Below, piece after piece: positions 1-10,100 of a stretch of 23,089 nucleotides of DNA. Under the pieces are notes generated by a model that worked only from the letters and a program-made list of their open reading frames with translations, had not been told where the DNA came from and did not search any database. The DNA comes from Paulinella micropora. Its lineage: Eukaryota > Cercozoa > Imbricatea > Euglyphida. The stretch's first letter is position 1. Every line of letters begins with the position of its first letter. Where the stretch lies: positions 1,773,245-1,796,333 of the forward strand of contig BJOX01000007.1 in assembly GCA_009731375.1 (NCBI GenBank), in the 5' to 3' direction. Both the position numbers and the translations under genes were made by a program.

Positions 1-198
1 TCTAGTATAAACCGACAGAGCACTGTGGGTTTTATTCCGGGCTCAACAAGCGAGAAAGGGCACCCTGAGGGAACAGGATTGTGCTTCCCGTCGCTATTTC
101 GGCATGTGACTCATAGGCGTATGGCTAGGCACACATAAGGCACCCCACCACGGGCCCAGCACACCCACACCGTCCCCTAATTCTCTGTCTGTCGACAG
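1..198. other. 5' edge, non-repetitive, no gene recognised
   Basis: Unique-looking sequence of mixed composition with no long open frame and no family I recognise. It ends in a pyrimidine-rich stretch and CAG at 196-198, which would serve as the splice acceptor for the candidate exon that follows. It may be an intron, a 5' untranslated region or intergenic DNA. Confidence 0.3.
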
Positions 199-273
199 AT
201 GGCACCCATTTCAAAAAACCAAGCCCAAGGGAGGGTCAGTGACACCTCAAGTGGCCTTGGTTCACTCCGTGGA
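199..273 (+). CDS. Candidate exon (25 codons) starting with ATG
   Basis: A 75-bp open block lies between an acceptor (gtcgacag, ending 198) and a textbook donor (GGA followed by gtaagtg at 274). It begins with ATG and reads MAPISKNQAQ then GRVSDTSSGL, ending in phase 0, so it could be a first coding exon. The next candidate exon (709-795) also begins and ends in phase 0, so the two would join in frame. No domain is recognisable. The support is splice signals and phase only; a 75-bp open block can occur by chance. Confidence 0.3.
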
Positions 274-293
274 GTAAGTGATGAGATCAACTG

Positions 294-327
294 AGATAGA
301 TAGATAGATAGATAGATGGATAGATAA

Positions 328-415
<88 letters not shown>

Positions 416-476
416 GTAGGTAGATAGATAGATTGGTTGATTGGTTGATTGGTTGATTGGTTGATTGATCGATAGA
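294..476. repeat. (GATA)n then (GGTT/GATT)n microsatellite
   Basis: About 34 GATA units with a few single-base variants run to about 432. GATT and GGTT units follow to about 476. The tract begins 20 bases after the donor of the preceding candidate exon, so it would be intronic. Confidence 0.95.
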
Positions 477-708
477 TTAAGACAGATAGTTTGGATTGTA
501 TGCCAACAGCTCAGAGTCGCAGCCTGATTTTTCAGAAGACCTTGAGCGGCTTTGAACGCGCAGTTTTCTGTGCATCATCGCAATTGCTAGCAAGAATGTC
601 TAACTCGTTTGTCTTCTCGTCCCTCCCATCATCATCGTGAATCCATTCTGTTTCTTTCTTTAACTGCAGCTGTCTGCCTCCATATGAGCAATCTTTGTGC
701 GGTTGCAG

Positions 709-795
709 CCAAGTAGAAAGGATACGCTGCTCCTTCTGACCTACGAAACACCTAGCGGCGAGACACTGTCTGTCACTGGCTACATGCTGGCCCAG
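709..795 (+). CDS. Candidate exon (29 codons), phase 0 to 0
   Basis: This open block is bounded by an acceptor (ggttgcag, ending 708) and a donor (gcccag followed by gtagcc at 796). It reads PSRKDTLLLLTYETP then SGETLSVTGYMLAQ, which looks like ordinary globular protein and not translated repeat. The exon is 87 bp and phase 0 at both ends, compatible with the candidate exon at 199-273. No family is recognised. The open frame continues past the donor only as poly-Phe/Leu/Ile read from the TTTA repeat, which argues that coding stops at the donor. An alternative acceptor at 669 hits stop codons sooner. Confidence 0.4.
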
Positions 796-816
796 GTAGC
801 CGCTCTTTCTTGCTTT

Positions 817-883
<67 letters not shown>

Positions 884-990
884 TTTGTTTATTTGTTTGT
901 TTATTTATTTGTTTGTTTGTTTATTTATCTGTTTGTTTGTTTATTTGTTTGTTTGTTTGTGTCTTTATTTGTTTGTTTGTTTGTTTGTTT
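817..990. repeat. (TTTA)n / (TTTG)n microsatellite
   Basis: Perfect TTTA units run to about 885, then mixed TTTA and TTTG units to 990. The long open frame through here is repeat-encoded (Leu-Phe-Ile-Tyr) and should not be taken as a gene. Confidence 0.95.
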
Positions 991-1316
991 TGTGTAGGCA
1001 GCCCAAGAGGAGAAGCAGGTCAGCAGCTCGTTTCACAGTCTAGCATATCTTTCACACACCTGCAAAAGAGAAAGATAAGCGCGGTAGCTCTCCTTGAGGA
1101 GCAGCTAGGTAGCTGCTTGAACACAGGCTCACACCTCTGCTATACACCGACAAGTGAAGCAACAGCAACAGGTCGGGTAGCTGGCTGCAAGACGCGTGTG
1201 CAAGAAAAAGCAAGAGAGCTCGCTGGCATATGGGCCGCTCCGTGTACAAGCTGCACACATGAAACAGCAGCAGCAGCAGCTTTGTATCGTCGCTTTGGCA
1301 CACACACATGGAACAC

Positions 1317-1340
1317 GCACACACACACACACACACACAC

Positions 1341-1390
<50 letters not shown>

Positions 1391-1415
1391 TTGTATATAT
1401 ATATATATATATATC
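1317..1415. repeat. (CA)n and (TA)n dinucleotide tract
   Basis: A CA run to 1340 is followed by three TA runs interrupted by gtatat and ttgtat. The bases from 991 to 1316 before it hold mixed sequence with several short possible exons but nothing I can support firmly. Confidence 0.95.
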
Positions 1416-1488
1416 TTCTAGACACACCAGACAGTGGGCAGGTCTGCATTCTGTGCCTTTTGCTTACCAGCTCACTCAGCAAAAATAT

Positions 1489-2052
1489 TACATACATACA
1501 TACATACATGCATACACGCATACATACATACATGCATACATACATACATACATACATACATACGTACGTACGTACGTACATACATACATACATACACATA
1601 CATACATGTATGACATACATGTATGCGTATACACGAATAGCACGCATAACATGTTTGCATACACACATACATGCATCCGTCCATGTTCCATCCATACACA
1701 CATACATACATGTATACACATGAATAACACGCATAACGTGTTTTCATACACAGATTACATACATATATTTATGGATGCCTGCATGCGTGGATGACTTTGT
1801 GCATAGATAAATATCATTTGTTCATGCATATGTCATACATACATACATACATGCATGCATACATACATACATACATACATACATAAATGCATAAATGCAT
1901 ACATACTAATACATACATGCATACGTACATACATACATCCATACCTGCATGCGTACATATACCCCTTACTACATACTGAATGCATATTTTATATACAAAC
2001 GTATATGCGTACACACCCACATACATACATACATACATACATACATGCGTAA

Positions 2053-2054
<2 letters not shown>
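1489..2054. repeat. Degenerate (ACAT)n / (ATGC)n region
   Basis: Long interrupted arrays of ACAT with variants GCAT, ACGT and CCAT. The self-complementary TGCATGCA-type variants could form cruciforms. Open frames on both strands here are repeat translations (Tyr-Ile-His-Thr, or Met-Tyr-Val-Cys). Confidence 0.9.
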
Positions 2055-2110
<56 letters not shown>

Positions 2111-2467
2111 TAGAAGATTAAAAGATAAATTATGTATATATATCACATAAGGCATACCTGCATGCGTGGATGAATTTGTGCGTGGATAAATAACATTCAT
2201 ACGTCCATGCATGCATGCATGCATGAATACATGCATTCATACATAAATGCAAATACAGGTAAATAAAGAAATAAATGAATTCATTAATTAGTTCAGTGAT
2301 TGATAAATGAATAAATAGATAGATACATGAATAAACCTCTTACCCCCCCTTACCTAACCTTGATTTGCGTTGCCTTACCTTACCTGACTACCTATATATA
2401 TCTACCTATCTACCTATCTACCTATCTACCTATCTATCTATCTATCTACCTACCTATCTACCTATCG
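2055..2467. repeat. (GATA)n, AT-rich spacer, (CTAC/CTAT)n
   Basis: GATA units occupy 2055-2110. An AT-rich spacer with GAAT, TAAA and CATG variants follows. Then a TTACCT/ACCTATCT pyrimidine tract runs from about 2340 to 2467. No gene is visible. Confidence 0.85.
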
Positions 2468-2541
2468 CGGTGTGGTAGTTGTGATGCCCCGTAGTAATGG
2501 ATGTTCTTGTTGTTGTTTTTGTCGTTGGCTTGTTTGGTGGT

Positions 2542-2579
2542 ATTTAGATAAATAAATACATAAATACATAAATGAGTAA

Positions 2580-2624
<45 letters not shown>

Positions 2625-2629
2625 CAGAC

Positions 2630-2685
<56 letters not shown>

Positions 2686-2820
2686 TATATATACTCATAT
2701 AAAAGACAGACATACAAACATACATACATACATACATATATACATACATACAATAGACAGACAGACAGAAAGAAATGCATGCATTCATACATACATACCA
2801 ACACAAGTAAATAAATAAAT
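2542..2820. repeat. (ATAAATAC)n, (GATA)n and (ACAT)n microsatellites
   Basis: Consecutive tetranucleotide arrays with a short GACA patch near 2624-2632. The bases from 2821 to 3039 are T/G-rich with repeated TGTGGTAG-like units (for example at 2924, 2955 and 3412) but no gene. Confidence 0.9.
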
Positions 2821-3036
2821 GCAGAAACTACCTTTTTACCTACCTACTTACCTACCTACCTTTGTGTATTTGTTATTCTTATGACTTTGTTTTACGGTAG
2901 TAGTTGTTCTTATGGTTGTTTTATGTGGTAGTTGTTGACCTATTGTTTTGTCATGTGGTAGTTGGTGTCCTTATCGATTTGTTACATGGTAGTGGTGATG
3001 CCCCCACCATACACACCCACACACTACCACCATCCC

Positions 3037-3039
<3 letters not shown>

Positions 3040-3072
<33 letters not shown>

Positions 3073-3108
3073 CTTACTCATACATACACACACACACACA
3101 CACATACA

Positions 3109-3162
<54 letters not shown>

Positions 3163-3339
3163 TACACACACACACACACAAACACAAACACATACATACA
3201 CACACACGCACACGCACGCAACACATACACACACACACGCACACACACACACACACACTCTCTCTCTCTCTCTCTCTTACACACACACACATACAACACA
3301 CACACACACACACACACTCTCTCTCTCTCTCTCTCTCTC
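3040..3339. repeat. Alternating (CT)n and (CA)n blocks
   Basis: At least three cycles of CT block then CA block occur, which suggests duplication of a compound microsatellite. Open frames here are repeat-derived. Confidence 0.95.
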
Positions 3340-3501
3340 CAATGGTGTTGGCCGCAGCCAGTCCTGACTTGTTGTTCTTATTGGTTGTATGTTGGTAGTG
3401 GTGTTGTTGGTTTCTTATGTGGTAGCTATTAATATTGTTTGTTGTCCTTGGTAGTGCCACCACAGAAAGACTCAGGTCAGAACAGGGGAGAGAGAGAGAA
3501 A

Positions 3502-3541
<40 letters not shown>
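3502..3541. repeat. 40-base poly(G) tract
   Basis: Forty consecutive G follow a GA-rich run and precede a GT-rich run. Such tracts readily form G-quadruplexes and are often mis-sized by sequencing, so the length should be treated as approximate. Confidence 0.9.
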
Positions 3542-3542
<1 letters not shown>

Positions 3543-3728
3543 GAGCGTGTGTGTGTGTGTGAGCAGGGAGCGAGCGAAAGCCAGCACCGGACCAGGTCAA
3601 CCCGCAGGGTGGACCTCGGCCTCCATCGACAGATTTATATGCATATGTATATTCATGTGTCTGGAATGCATATATTTTTGTATTTACTATGTGCAGCCTG
3701 CAAGTGCACGACCTCAGAAGTTGATAAG

Positions 3729-4883
<1,155 letters not shown>

Positions 4884-4930
4884 TAGAAAAAGCGAGTTTC
4901 TATTTTGTTTGGCTGATGTATGTGTGTCAG

Positions 4931-5003
4931 GACAAGAAGGGGGAGACTCCCTACACGCTTGCTGGCAAAAAGAAAAGAAGCGAAGTCGTTGCTTTCTTCA
5001 GAC
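4931..5003 (+). CDS. Probable exon encoding one ankyrin-like repeat
   Basis: The exon lies between the acceptor tgtgtgtcag (ending 4930) and the donor gtaact at 5004. It translates as DKKGETPYTLAG then KKKRSEVVAFFR, with one base left over (phase 1). The pattern D-x-x-G-x-T-P-x-x-L-A then E-V-V-x-x-F is the core of an ankyrin repeat, a protein-protein interaction fold. Ankyrin repeats normally come in arrays, so neighbouring repeats should be on adjacent exons; I find none clearly, although much of the upstream sequence is repeat or N. The 3' phase matches the next candidate exon at 5696. Whether it belongs to the lipase gene downstream is inference. Confidence 0.55.
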
Positions 5004-5221
5004 GTAACTCACAATAATGATATATAATGATAATAATATCTAAACTACACAACCATAAGAAAGTATGATACTGCATGCTAGCTGGACACAAGAGAAGCGA
5101 ATTCGCCTAGCATCATAATGACAATAATAACTTAACTGTGCAACCTAGCATAAAAATGATGGTAATAACAACTACAAGCTAGAAGGGTAATAACAACTAC
5201 ATAAAAATGATGGTTATAACA
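5004..5221 (+). other. Intronic AT-rich sequence with a short duplication
   Basis: This follows a likely donor at 5004. It contains a direct repeat: the segment ataaaaatgatggt then aataac occurs near 5151 and again, slightly changed, near 5201, and gggtaataacaactaca-like units also recur. No coding signal is seen. Confidence 0.4.
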
Positions 5222-5224
5222 AAT

Positions 5225-5688
5225 CTTCTTCTTCTTCTCCTCCTCCTCCTCCTCCTTCTGCTCCTCCTCCTTTTCCTCCTCCTCCTTTCATTCTTCTTCT
5301 TCTTTTTCTTCTTTTTCTTCTTCTTCTTCTTCTTCTTCTTCTTCTTCTTCTTCTTCTTCTCCTTCTCCTTCCCCTTCCTCTTCTCCTTCTTCTCCTCCTC
5401 CTTCTCCTCCTCCTCCTCCTCCTCCTCCTCCTCCTTCTTCTTCTTCTTCTTCTTCTTCTTCTTTCTTCTTCTTCTTCTTTCTTTCTTCTTCTTCTTCTTC
5501 TTCTTCTTCTTCTTCTTCTTCTTCTTCTTCTTCTTCTTCTTTCTTCTTCTTCTTCTTCTTCTTCTTCTTCTTCTTCTTCTTCTTCTCCTCCTCCTCCTCC
5601 TCCTTCTTCTTCTTCTTCTTCTTCTTCTCCTCCTCCTCCTCCTCCTCCTCTTCCTTCTGCTCCTCCTCCTCTTCCTCCTTTCATTCTG
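5225..5688. repeat. (CTT)n / (CTC)n pyrimidine tract
   Basis: About 460 bp of nearly pure pyrimidine on the + strand, ending directly before a splice acceptor at 5695. It would act as an extreme polypyrimidine tract. The opposite strand gives a long Lys/Arg/Glu open frame that is not a gene. Confidence 0.95.
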
Positions 5689-5695
5689 GACATAG

Positions 5696-5745
5696 GGCCA
5701 CGAGAGCCACGGCAGGCCCCCATGGAGCAAGCAGAGACCATCCAG
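5696..5745 (+). CDS. Probable 50-bp exon, phase 1 to 0
   Basis: It follows a very long pyrimidine tract and the acceptor ggacatag (ending 5695), and ends at CAG before the donor gtagata at 5746. Taking one base from the exon at 4931-5003, it reads R then PREPRQAPMEQAETIQ with no stop and ends in phase 0, matching the start of the exon at 6239. The donor merges directly into a GATA microsatellite. No domain is recognised. A degraded second copy of 5704-5736 lies at 5867-5899, beyond the microsatellite. Confidence 0.45.
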
Positions 5746-5746
5746 G

Positions 5747-5794
<48 letters not shown>

Positions 5795-5795
5795 C

Positions 5796-5861
<66 letters not shown>
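5746..5861. repeat. (GATA)n microsatellite starting inside a splice donor
   Basis: About 28 GATA units with one GACA. The first bases, gtagatagat, double as the donor of the preceding candidate exon. Confidence 0.95.
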
Positions 5862-5899
5862 TTGATGAGCCACGGCAGGTACTCATAGAGCGAGCTGTG

Positions 5900-6035
5900 C
5901 CTATCTATCTATATATCTATCTATCTATCTATGTATATATCTATCTATCTATCTATCTATCTATCTGTCTATCTATCTATCTATCTATCTAGCTAGCTAT
6001 CTAGCTATCTATCTAGCTATCTTTCTGTCCGCCTG

Positions 6036-6066
<31 letters not shown>

Positions 6067-6092
6067 CTGATTGATTGATCGATCGATCACCC
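5900..6092. repeat. (CTAT)n, (AGCT)n and (GATT)n tract
   Basis: CTAT units with AGCTAGCTAT variants run to about 6022, then GATT and GATC units from about 6038. Intronic if the flanking exon calls are right. Confidence 0.9.
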
Positions 6093-6238
6093 GATCGATT
6101 TATTCATTACCAAGGGTGCGACCGGGGGGCTGGAAGCTGCTTGAATCCCATTTGCTCCCACACCCTCCACTCCCTCCTCCCAATATTTGTCAAGGATAAT
6201 GATCACAATCCTTTCTCTTCGTGCTCGCCTTCTTGCAG

Positions 6239-6311
6239 GACGTCAAGCGCACAGAACCACCGCAGCAATCGTTCGAACCCACACAAATGGACAACGCCGA
6301 CTTGAAACAAG
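6239..6311 (+). CDS. Probable 73-bp exon, phase 0 to 1
   Basis: A strong acceptor (cgccttcttgcag, ending 6238) and a strong donor (aacaag followed by gtaacaaag at 6312) enclose an open frame reading DVKRTEPPQQSF then EPTQMDNADLKQ, plus one base. It is polar, with no recognised domain. The entry phase agrees with 5745 and the exit phase 1 agrees with the acceptor at 6632. The bases from 6093 to 6238 before it are unique sequence without a clear coding signal. Confidence 0.5.
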
Positions 6312-6363
6312 GTAACAAAGAAAAAAGAAAAAAAATGTGTTCAATGTATAAGTATGTATCTTC

Positions 6364-6367
<4 letters not shown>

Positions 6368-6394
<27 letters not shown>

Positions 6395-6623
6395 CTTCTT
6401 CTTCTTCTCCTTCTTCTCCTTCTCCTCCTCCTACTCCTTCTTCTTCTTCTCCTTCTTCTTCTTCTCCTCCTCCTCCTCCTCCTCCTCCTTCTTCTTCTTC
6501 TTCTTCTTCTTTTTCTTCTTTTTCTTCTTCTTCTCCTCCTCCTCCTCCTCCTCCTCCTCCTTCTCTTCTTCTTCTTCTTCTTCTTCTTCTTCTTCTTCTT
6601 CTTCTTCTTCTTCTTCTTCTTCT
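6368..6623. repeat. (CTT)n / (CTC)n tract at the LINE 3' side
   Basis: Pyrimidine tract of about 255 bp. On the - strand it is (GAA)n and directly follows the last open codons of the LINE reading, so it is either the element's 3' tail or older intron sequence. On the + strand it leads into an acceptor, accaaacag, ending 6632. Confidence 0.95.
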
Positions 6624-7188
6624 ACCAAACAGACATAGCAGCAACAGCAACAGCAGGGGCAGCTGGGGGCTGTGAAGTGCATGAAGAGCTAGATGCGAGG
6701 GTGTTAGCTGAAGAGAAGAACTCGGAGACACTACGCTGCGCTCCCGAACCCCTCTCTCTAGCCAGGACGTCCACACTGCGCGGACGGCCGCGCCGCGCAA
6801 CATCAACGTCACTTGGGGGAGAGGGTGGGACAGAAGCTGATGGAACCTCAGTGAGGTCAATCACCTCCTCGCCCCCATCCTCCACCCCAAGCTCCTCCCT
6901 TTTACCCTCCCTAGCAGACCAACACTCAGACACATATGATCCAAACAACACATCCAACTTTGGAGGGGGACGCAACGCTGTAACCCCTAACAACGCAGCA
7001 AGCCTTAAGTTACTGCGGAAGCGCGACTTCCCCTGAAGAAGCTTACAAAACAATCGTGATTGATCCACAGGCGACATATCATCCCAACTCTGCCGCACAG
7101 AGCCCTCCCGCTCCCGCCCAAGCAATACATCCTCCACCACAACCTCACCGCCTACGACCTCACCACCCTCCTCACTCCCTCCACCCCC
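6622..7188 (-). pseudogene. Displaced C-terminal tail of the LINE protein (frameshifted)
   Basis: Just beyond the stop of the main LINE frame (7152-7154), another - strand frame is open from 7188 to a stop at 6622-6624. Its first part (VEDVLLGRERE, then SVRQSWDDMSPVDQSRLF, then CKLLQGKSRFRSN) looks like the continuing LINE C-terminus, whereas the continuation in the original frame does not. Moving between frames needs a -1 shift within about 7153-7188, a G-rich stretch of repeated GGTGG-like units. One lost base there, in this copy or in the assembly, would explain it. The final ~60 codons (Ser/Ala/Pro-rich) may lie outside the element. Confidence 0.5.
6633..6708 (+). CDS. Tentative exon before the LINE (alternative to LINE tail)
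   Basis: After the CTT tract the acceptor accaaacag would open an exon in phase 1, matching the donor phase at 6311. The reading is D then IAATATAGAAGGC then EVHEELDARV, and a gttagc donor at 6709 would leave phase 2. Phase 2 is exactly what the first lipase exon at 12874 needs. Against this, the - strand stays open through the same bases as the possible end of the LINE protein. Only one reading is likely to be real. The exact donor is a guess. Confidence 0.25.
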
Positions 7189-10100
7189 TCAGCACCCCCC
7201 ACAGCCATGCCACCGAGCCTCTGCATACTCAGCAACAGCTGCTTACGTCTCCCCTCATGCATGGGGCAATCCCATAAGAAGTGCGCAAGGGACTCATTGA
7301 CATCATCATGACAACAGAAGCAGCGAGGGGACATGCCACTGACCAACTTGCTGCGGTACAACCGAAGGCGGTTGTTGCAGCTGAGCAACCTTCTCCGAAG
7401 CAGATTATAATGCGCATCATCAAGGGCTACCCATCTTGGGAACTCCTTAGTTCCAAAGACTTGTCTTAGGATGACTCGCAGGCCATCAGTAAGATCGCTG
7501 CCTGCCTCTCGCTTGTCCCACATCAGTTGCTGCACCATCTTGACGTCCTGCTGAAGGGCCCACTTGTCCACAGTCGAACACCAACCCTCGAGGTCCTTCT
7601 CTGAGCTATTTAGGAGCTCCTGAAGCCCTTGTTGTAGATCCATTGAGTCCCTGATAGCGCCTTCGGCCTCCGCAGTCCAGTCGGATTTGACTTGAGATGC
7701 GATGACAGGAAATCGCTTCTCCGGTAGAACACGCAGCCGTCCATAGAACTTCAGTTGCGCCGCCCGCCGCAAACGCTCCGCACTCAAAGAGCGCGCCAGA
7801 AAGAGTGTAATCCACTTGCTTGTCTTAGGGCTGATGCCGAGAATCATCCTCATGGGGCGCAGCATTGCTGCCTCCAGCTTGGTGAGCTGCGATACGGGGG
7901 CACGCCAGACATCGAAGGCGTACTTCAGCTTGGCCCCCACAAGTTGATTCCAGCACATGAGACGATACCTAGCTTGTATCTCACCTGCACACCACAAAGA
8001 GTACCAACCTGCGGTGGCGACTTCAGTGACACGCGTAGCCCGCAGGGCCTGCTCCTTCCACTTCAGGTCGTCGGTGATAACCACTCCCAGGTACTTGTAC
8101 TGACTGGTGACACAAAGCTTCTGGCCGCGAAACCACACCACGGGCTCACCTCGCTCCCTGATACTTGGTCGTTTCGCCTTGCTCGACGTGTAAATGGGCA
8201 TGATTTCCGTCTTGCCGGGCTTCAAGTTGACTTCCAGCCGGTAATCTTCCGCGAACTTGGCCACAACATTGACCATCTTCTGGAGCTCGGTGCGACTGTG
8301 AGCGATGAGGGCCACGTCGTCCGCGTATAGAAGTGCCTTGATGTCGTTCAGCCGCTTCACATCCGTGATCTTGAGGGCACTCGCCAGCCGATCACACAGC
8401 TCATCCATAAAGACGTTGAAGAGTGTGGGAGAGAGAGGGGACCCCTGTTGGACGCCTACACCCTCCAGTACTTCGGGGGTGAGTGCTCCATCAACTAGCA
8501 CTTGCGACGAAGTCTGCTCGTAGCACCTGCGTAGCGTGCGCCAGAACTTGCCCCTTACACCCAGCTTCCAGAGCCTCTCAAATAGGCCATCTCTCCAAAC
8601 AGACGGGAAAGCCTTGCGTAGATCGACGAACAGGACATACGACTCCCGCTTCTGCTGCTGACGCCCCTTCAACCTCTGCCAAAGGGTAAAGACCTGATCC
8701 GTAGTGCGACGCCCCGGGCGGAAGCCTCCCTGCTCTGGACGTAGCTTATCCGGGCCATCCACGAAGAGCGTTAGACGAGTAGCTAATAAGGACAGATACA
8801 GCTTACCAAGGCAACTAATAATCGAGATATCCCTCCAGTTGTCAGGATCCGTAGGATCCCCACCCTTGGGGATATTGACGATGATTCCCTTGCCCCAAGC
8901 TTTTGGAGTCCTCTCGGCTTCTCGAATCCAGTTGAAGTACTGCGTTAAGTAGCCATTGATGTAGGCGCCGCCATACTTGAGCATCTCGTTCTTCACTTTG
9001 TCCTCGCCACAAGCTTTGTGGTTATTCAGGGCACGTTGCCTTGCAAGGACCTCCTCTTGCGTGAACGGCTTGTCCAGCTCTTCGCAAGTGTCTTCACCTA
9101 CTTCGTGCTCCTTCATAGCCCGGGCCACCTCATCTCTGAAGCGATCGTTCCAGTGGAACTGCCGCTTAGCTTCGGCTTCCTCCCACTCCAGCGAGCCTGC
9201 TTCTGCACAGCACTCCACCACAACAGCCGCACTTGCCGGATTTTCCCGTGGCTTCACCGAATTTTTCCGAAATTCCTCCCACCGAGCGACCTTTTCCGGC
9301 AGCGTACACGCCAGTGAGCCATCCTCCCTTTGCACCGGCGCGGAGACCTTCGTTCTGCGTGCCCCGCCAAGCCGCTTCGCGAGTAGCCAAAAGCGCTTTG
9401 AGGATTGCTCGCGTTGACATTTGACCGCTTCTTCCTGCACTTGCTTGAAGGAGGCGGACTTCTTGGCCCGAGTTGCCTTCCGAATTTGCTTGCGGAGCCG
9501 TAGCCAATTCAGACGGGCTTCCGCATTCGATTCATCCCTCCTGTATGCTGCGTAGGCCTCCCGGCGCTGCTGAATGAGCTCCTTTAGCTCCCCGTCGAAC
9601 CAATTGTTGGTGAAACGGGGTCGTATACATCTGGAGCCAAGGACCCGGTGCGCCGCCATTCGGAAGGACTGCGCCACTCGCTCGGTGACGTCATCTACCA
9701 CCCGTTGGCTGTCGGCACCACCCGATAGGTCAAGCTCAGGCAGCTGATGCACTCCAAGCTTCTGTAGGCAATGCTGGAATACGTCATCGAACTTGTCGCG
9801 TAGATAATCCAGCGCTTGCTTCGCAGCGTGATCATTACCCGAGACACCAGCACCAATAAGCTTATCAACACGAAAGGACCTGTAAGGTTTCGCAGCCCGC
9901 TTTGGCCGGCGCTGGCCGCTCCACGTCAGTTCGGCCCATACTGCCTTGTGGTCCGTATCAAGATCATCTTCGCATACTCCGAACTTTGCTCCAGATGCCA
10001 AGCCAGGCGACGCGCAGATGTAATCGAGGAGGTGCTTGCCTGTGCCCATGCCGCGCTGCTCACGCCGGGACCACCAGTAGGACCCTTCCACTGGGCACGA

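Noticed and set aside
998-1171. Two possible micro-exons (998-1018 and 1127-1171), both phase 0 with CAG before GT
   Set aside because: Short, with weak donors (gtcagc, gtcggg) and no domain; splice-like motifs are expected by chance in CAG-rich sequence.
697-2236. Long open frames on both strands rich in Leu/Phe/Ile, Thr/His/Tyr or Met/Tyr/Val/Cys
   Set aside because: They are translations of TTTA, ACAT, CA and TA repeats, present in several frames at once.
3697-3727. Possible 31-bp exon after acceptor tgtgcag with a donor merging into a GATA repeat
   Set aside because: Too short and phase-incompatible with its plausible neighbours.
5197-5886. Lys/Arg/Glu-rich ~229-codon open frame on the - strand and Leu/Phe frames on the +
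   Set aside because: Produced by CTT/CTC repeats lacking stop codons; there is no non-repetitive protein sequence.
6260-6285. tRNA B-box-like gttcgaac
   Set aside because: No A-box or cloverleaf around it; the bases are explained by the candidate exon 6239-6311.
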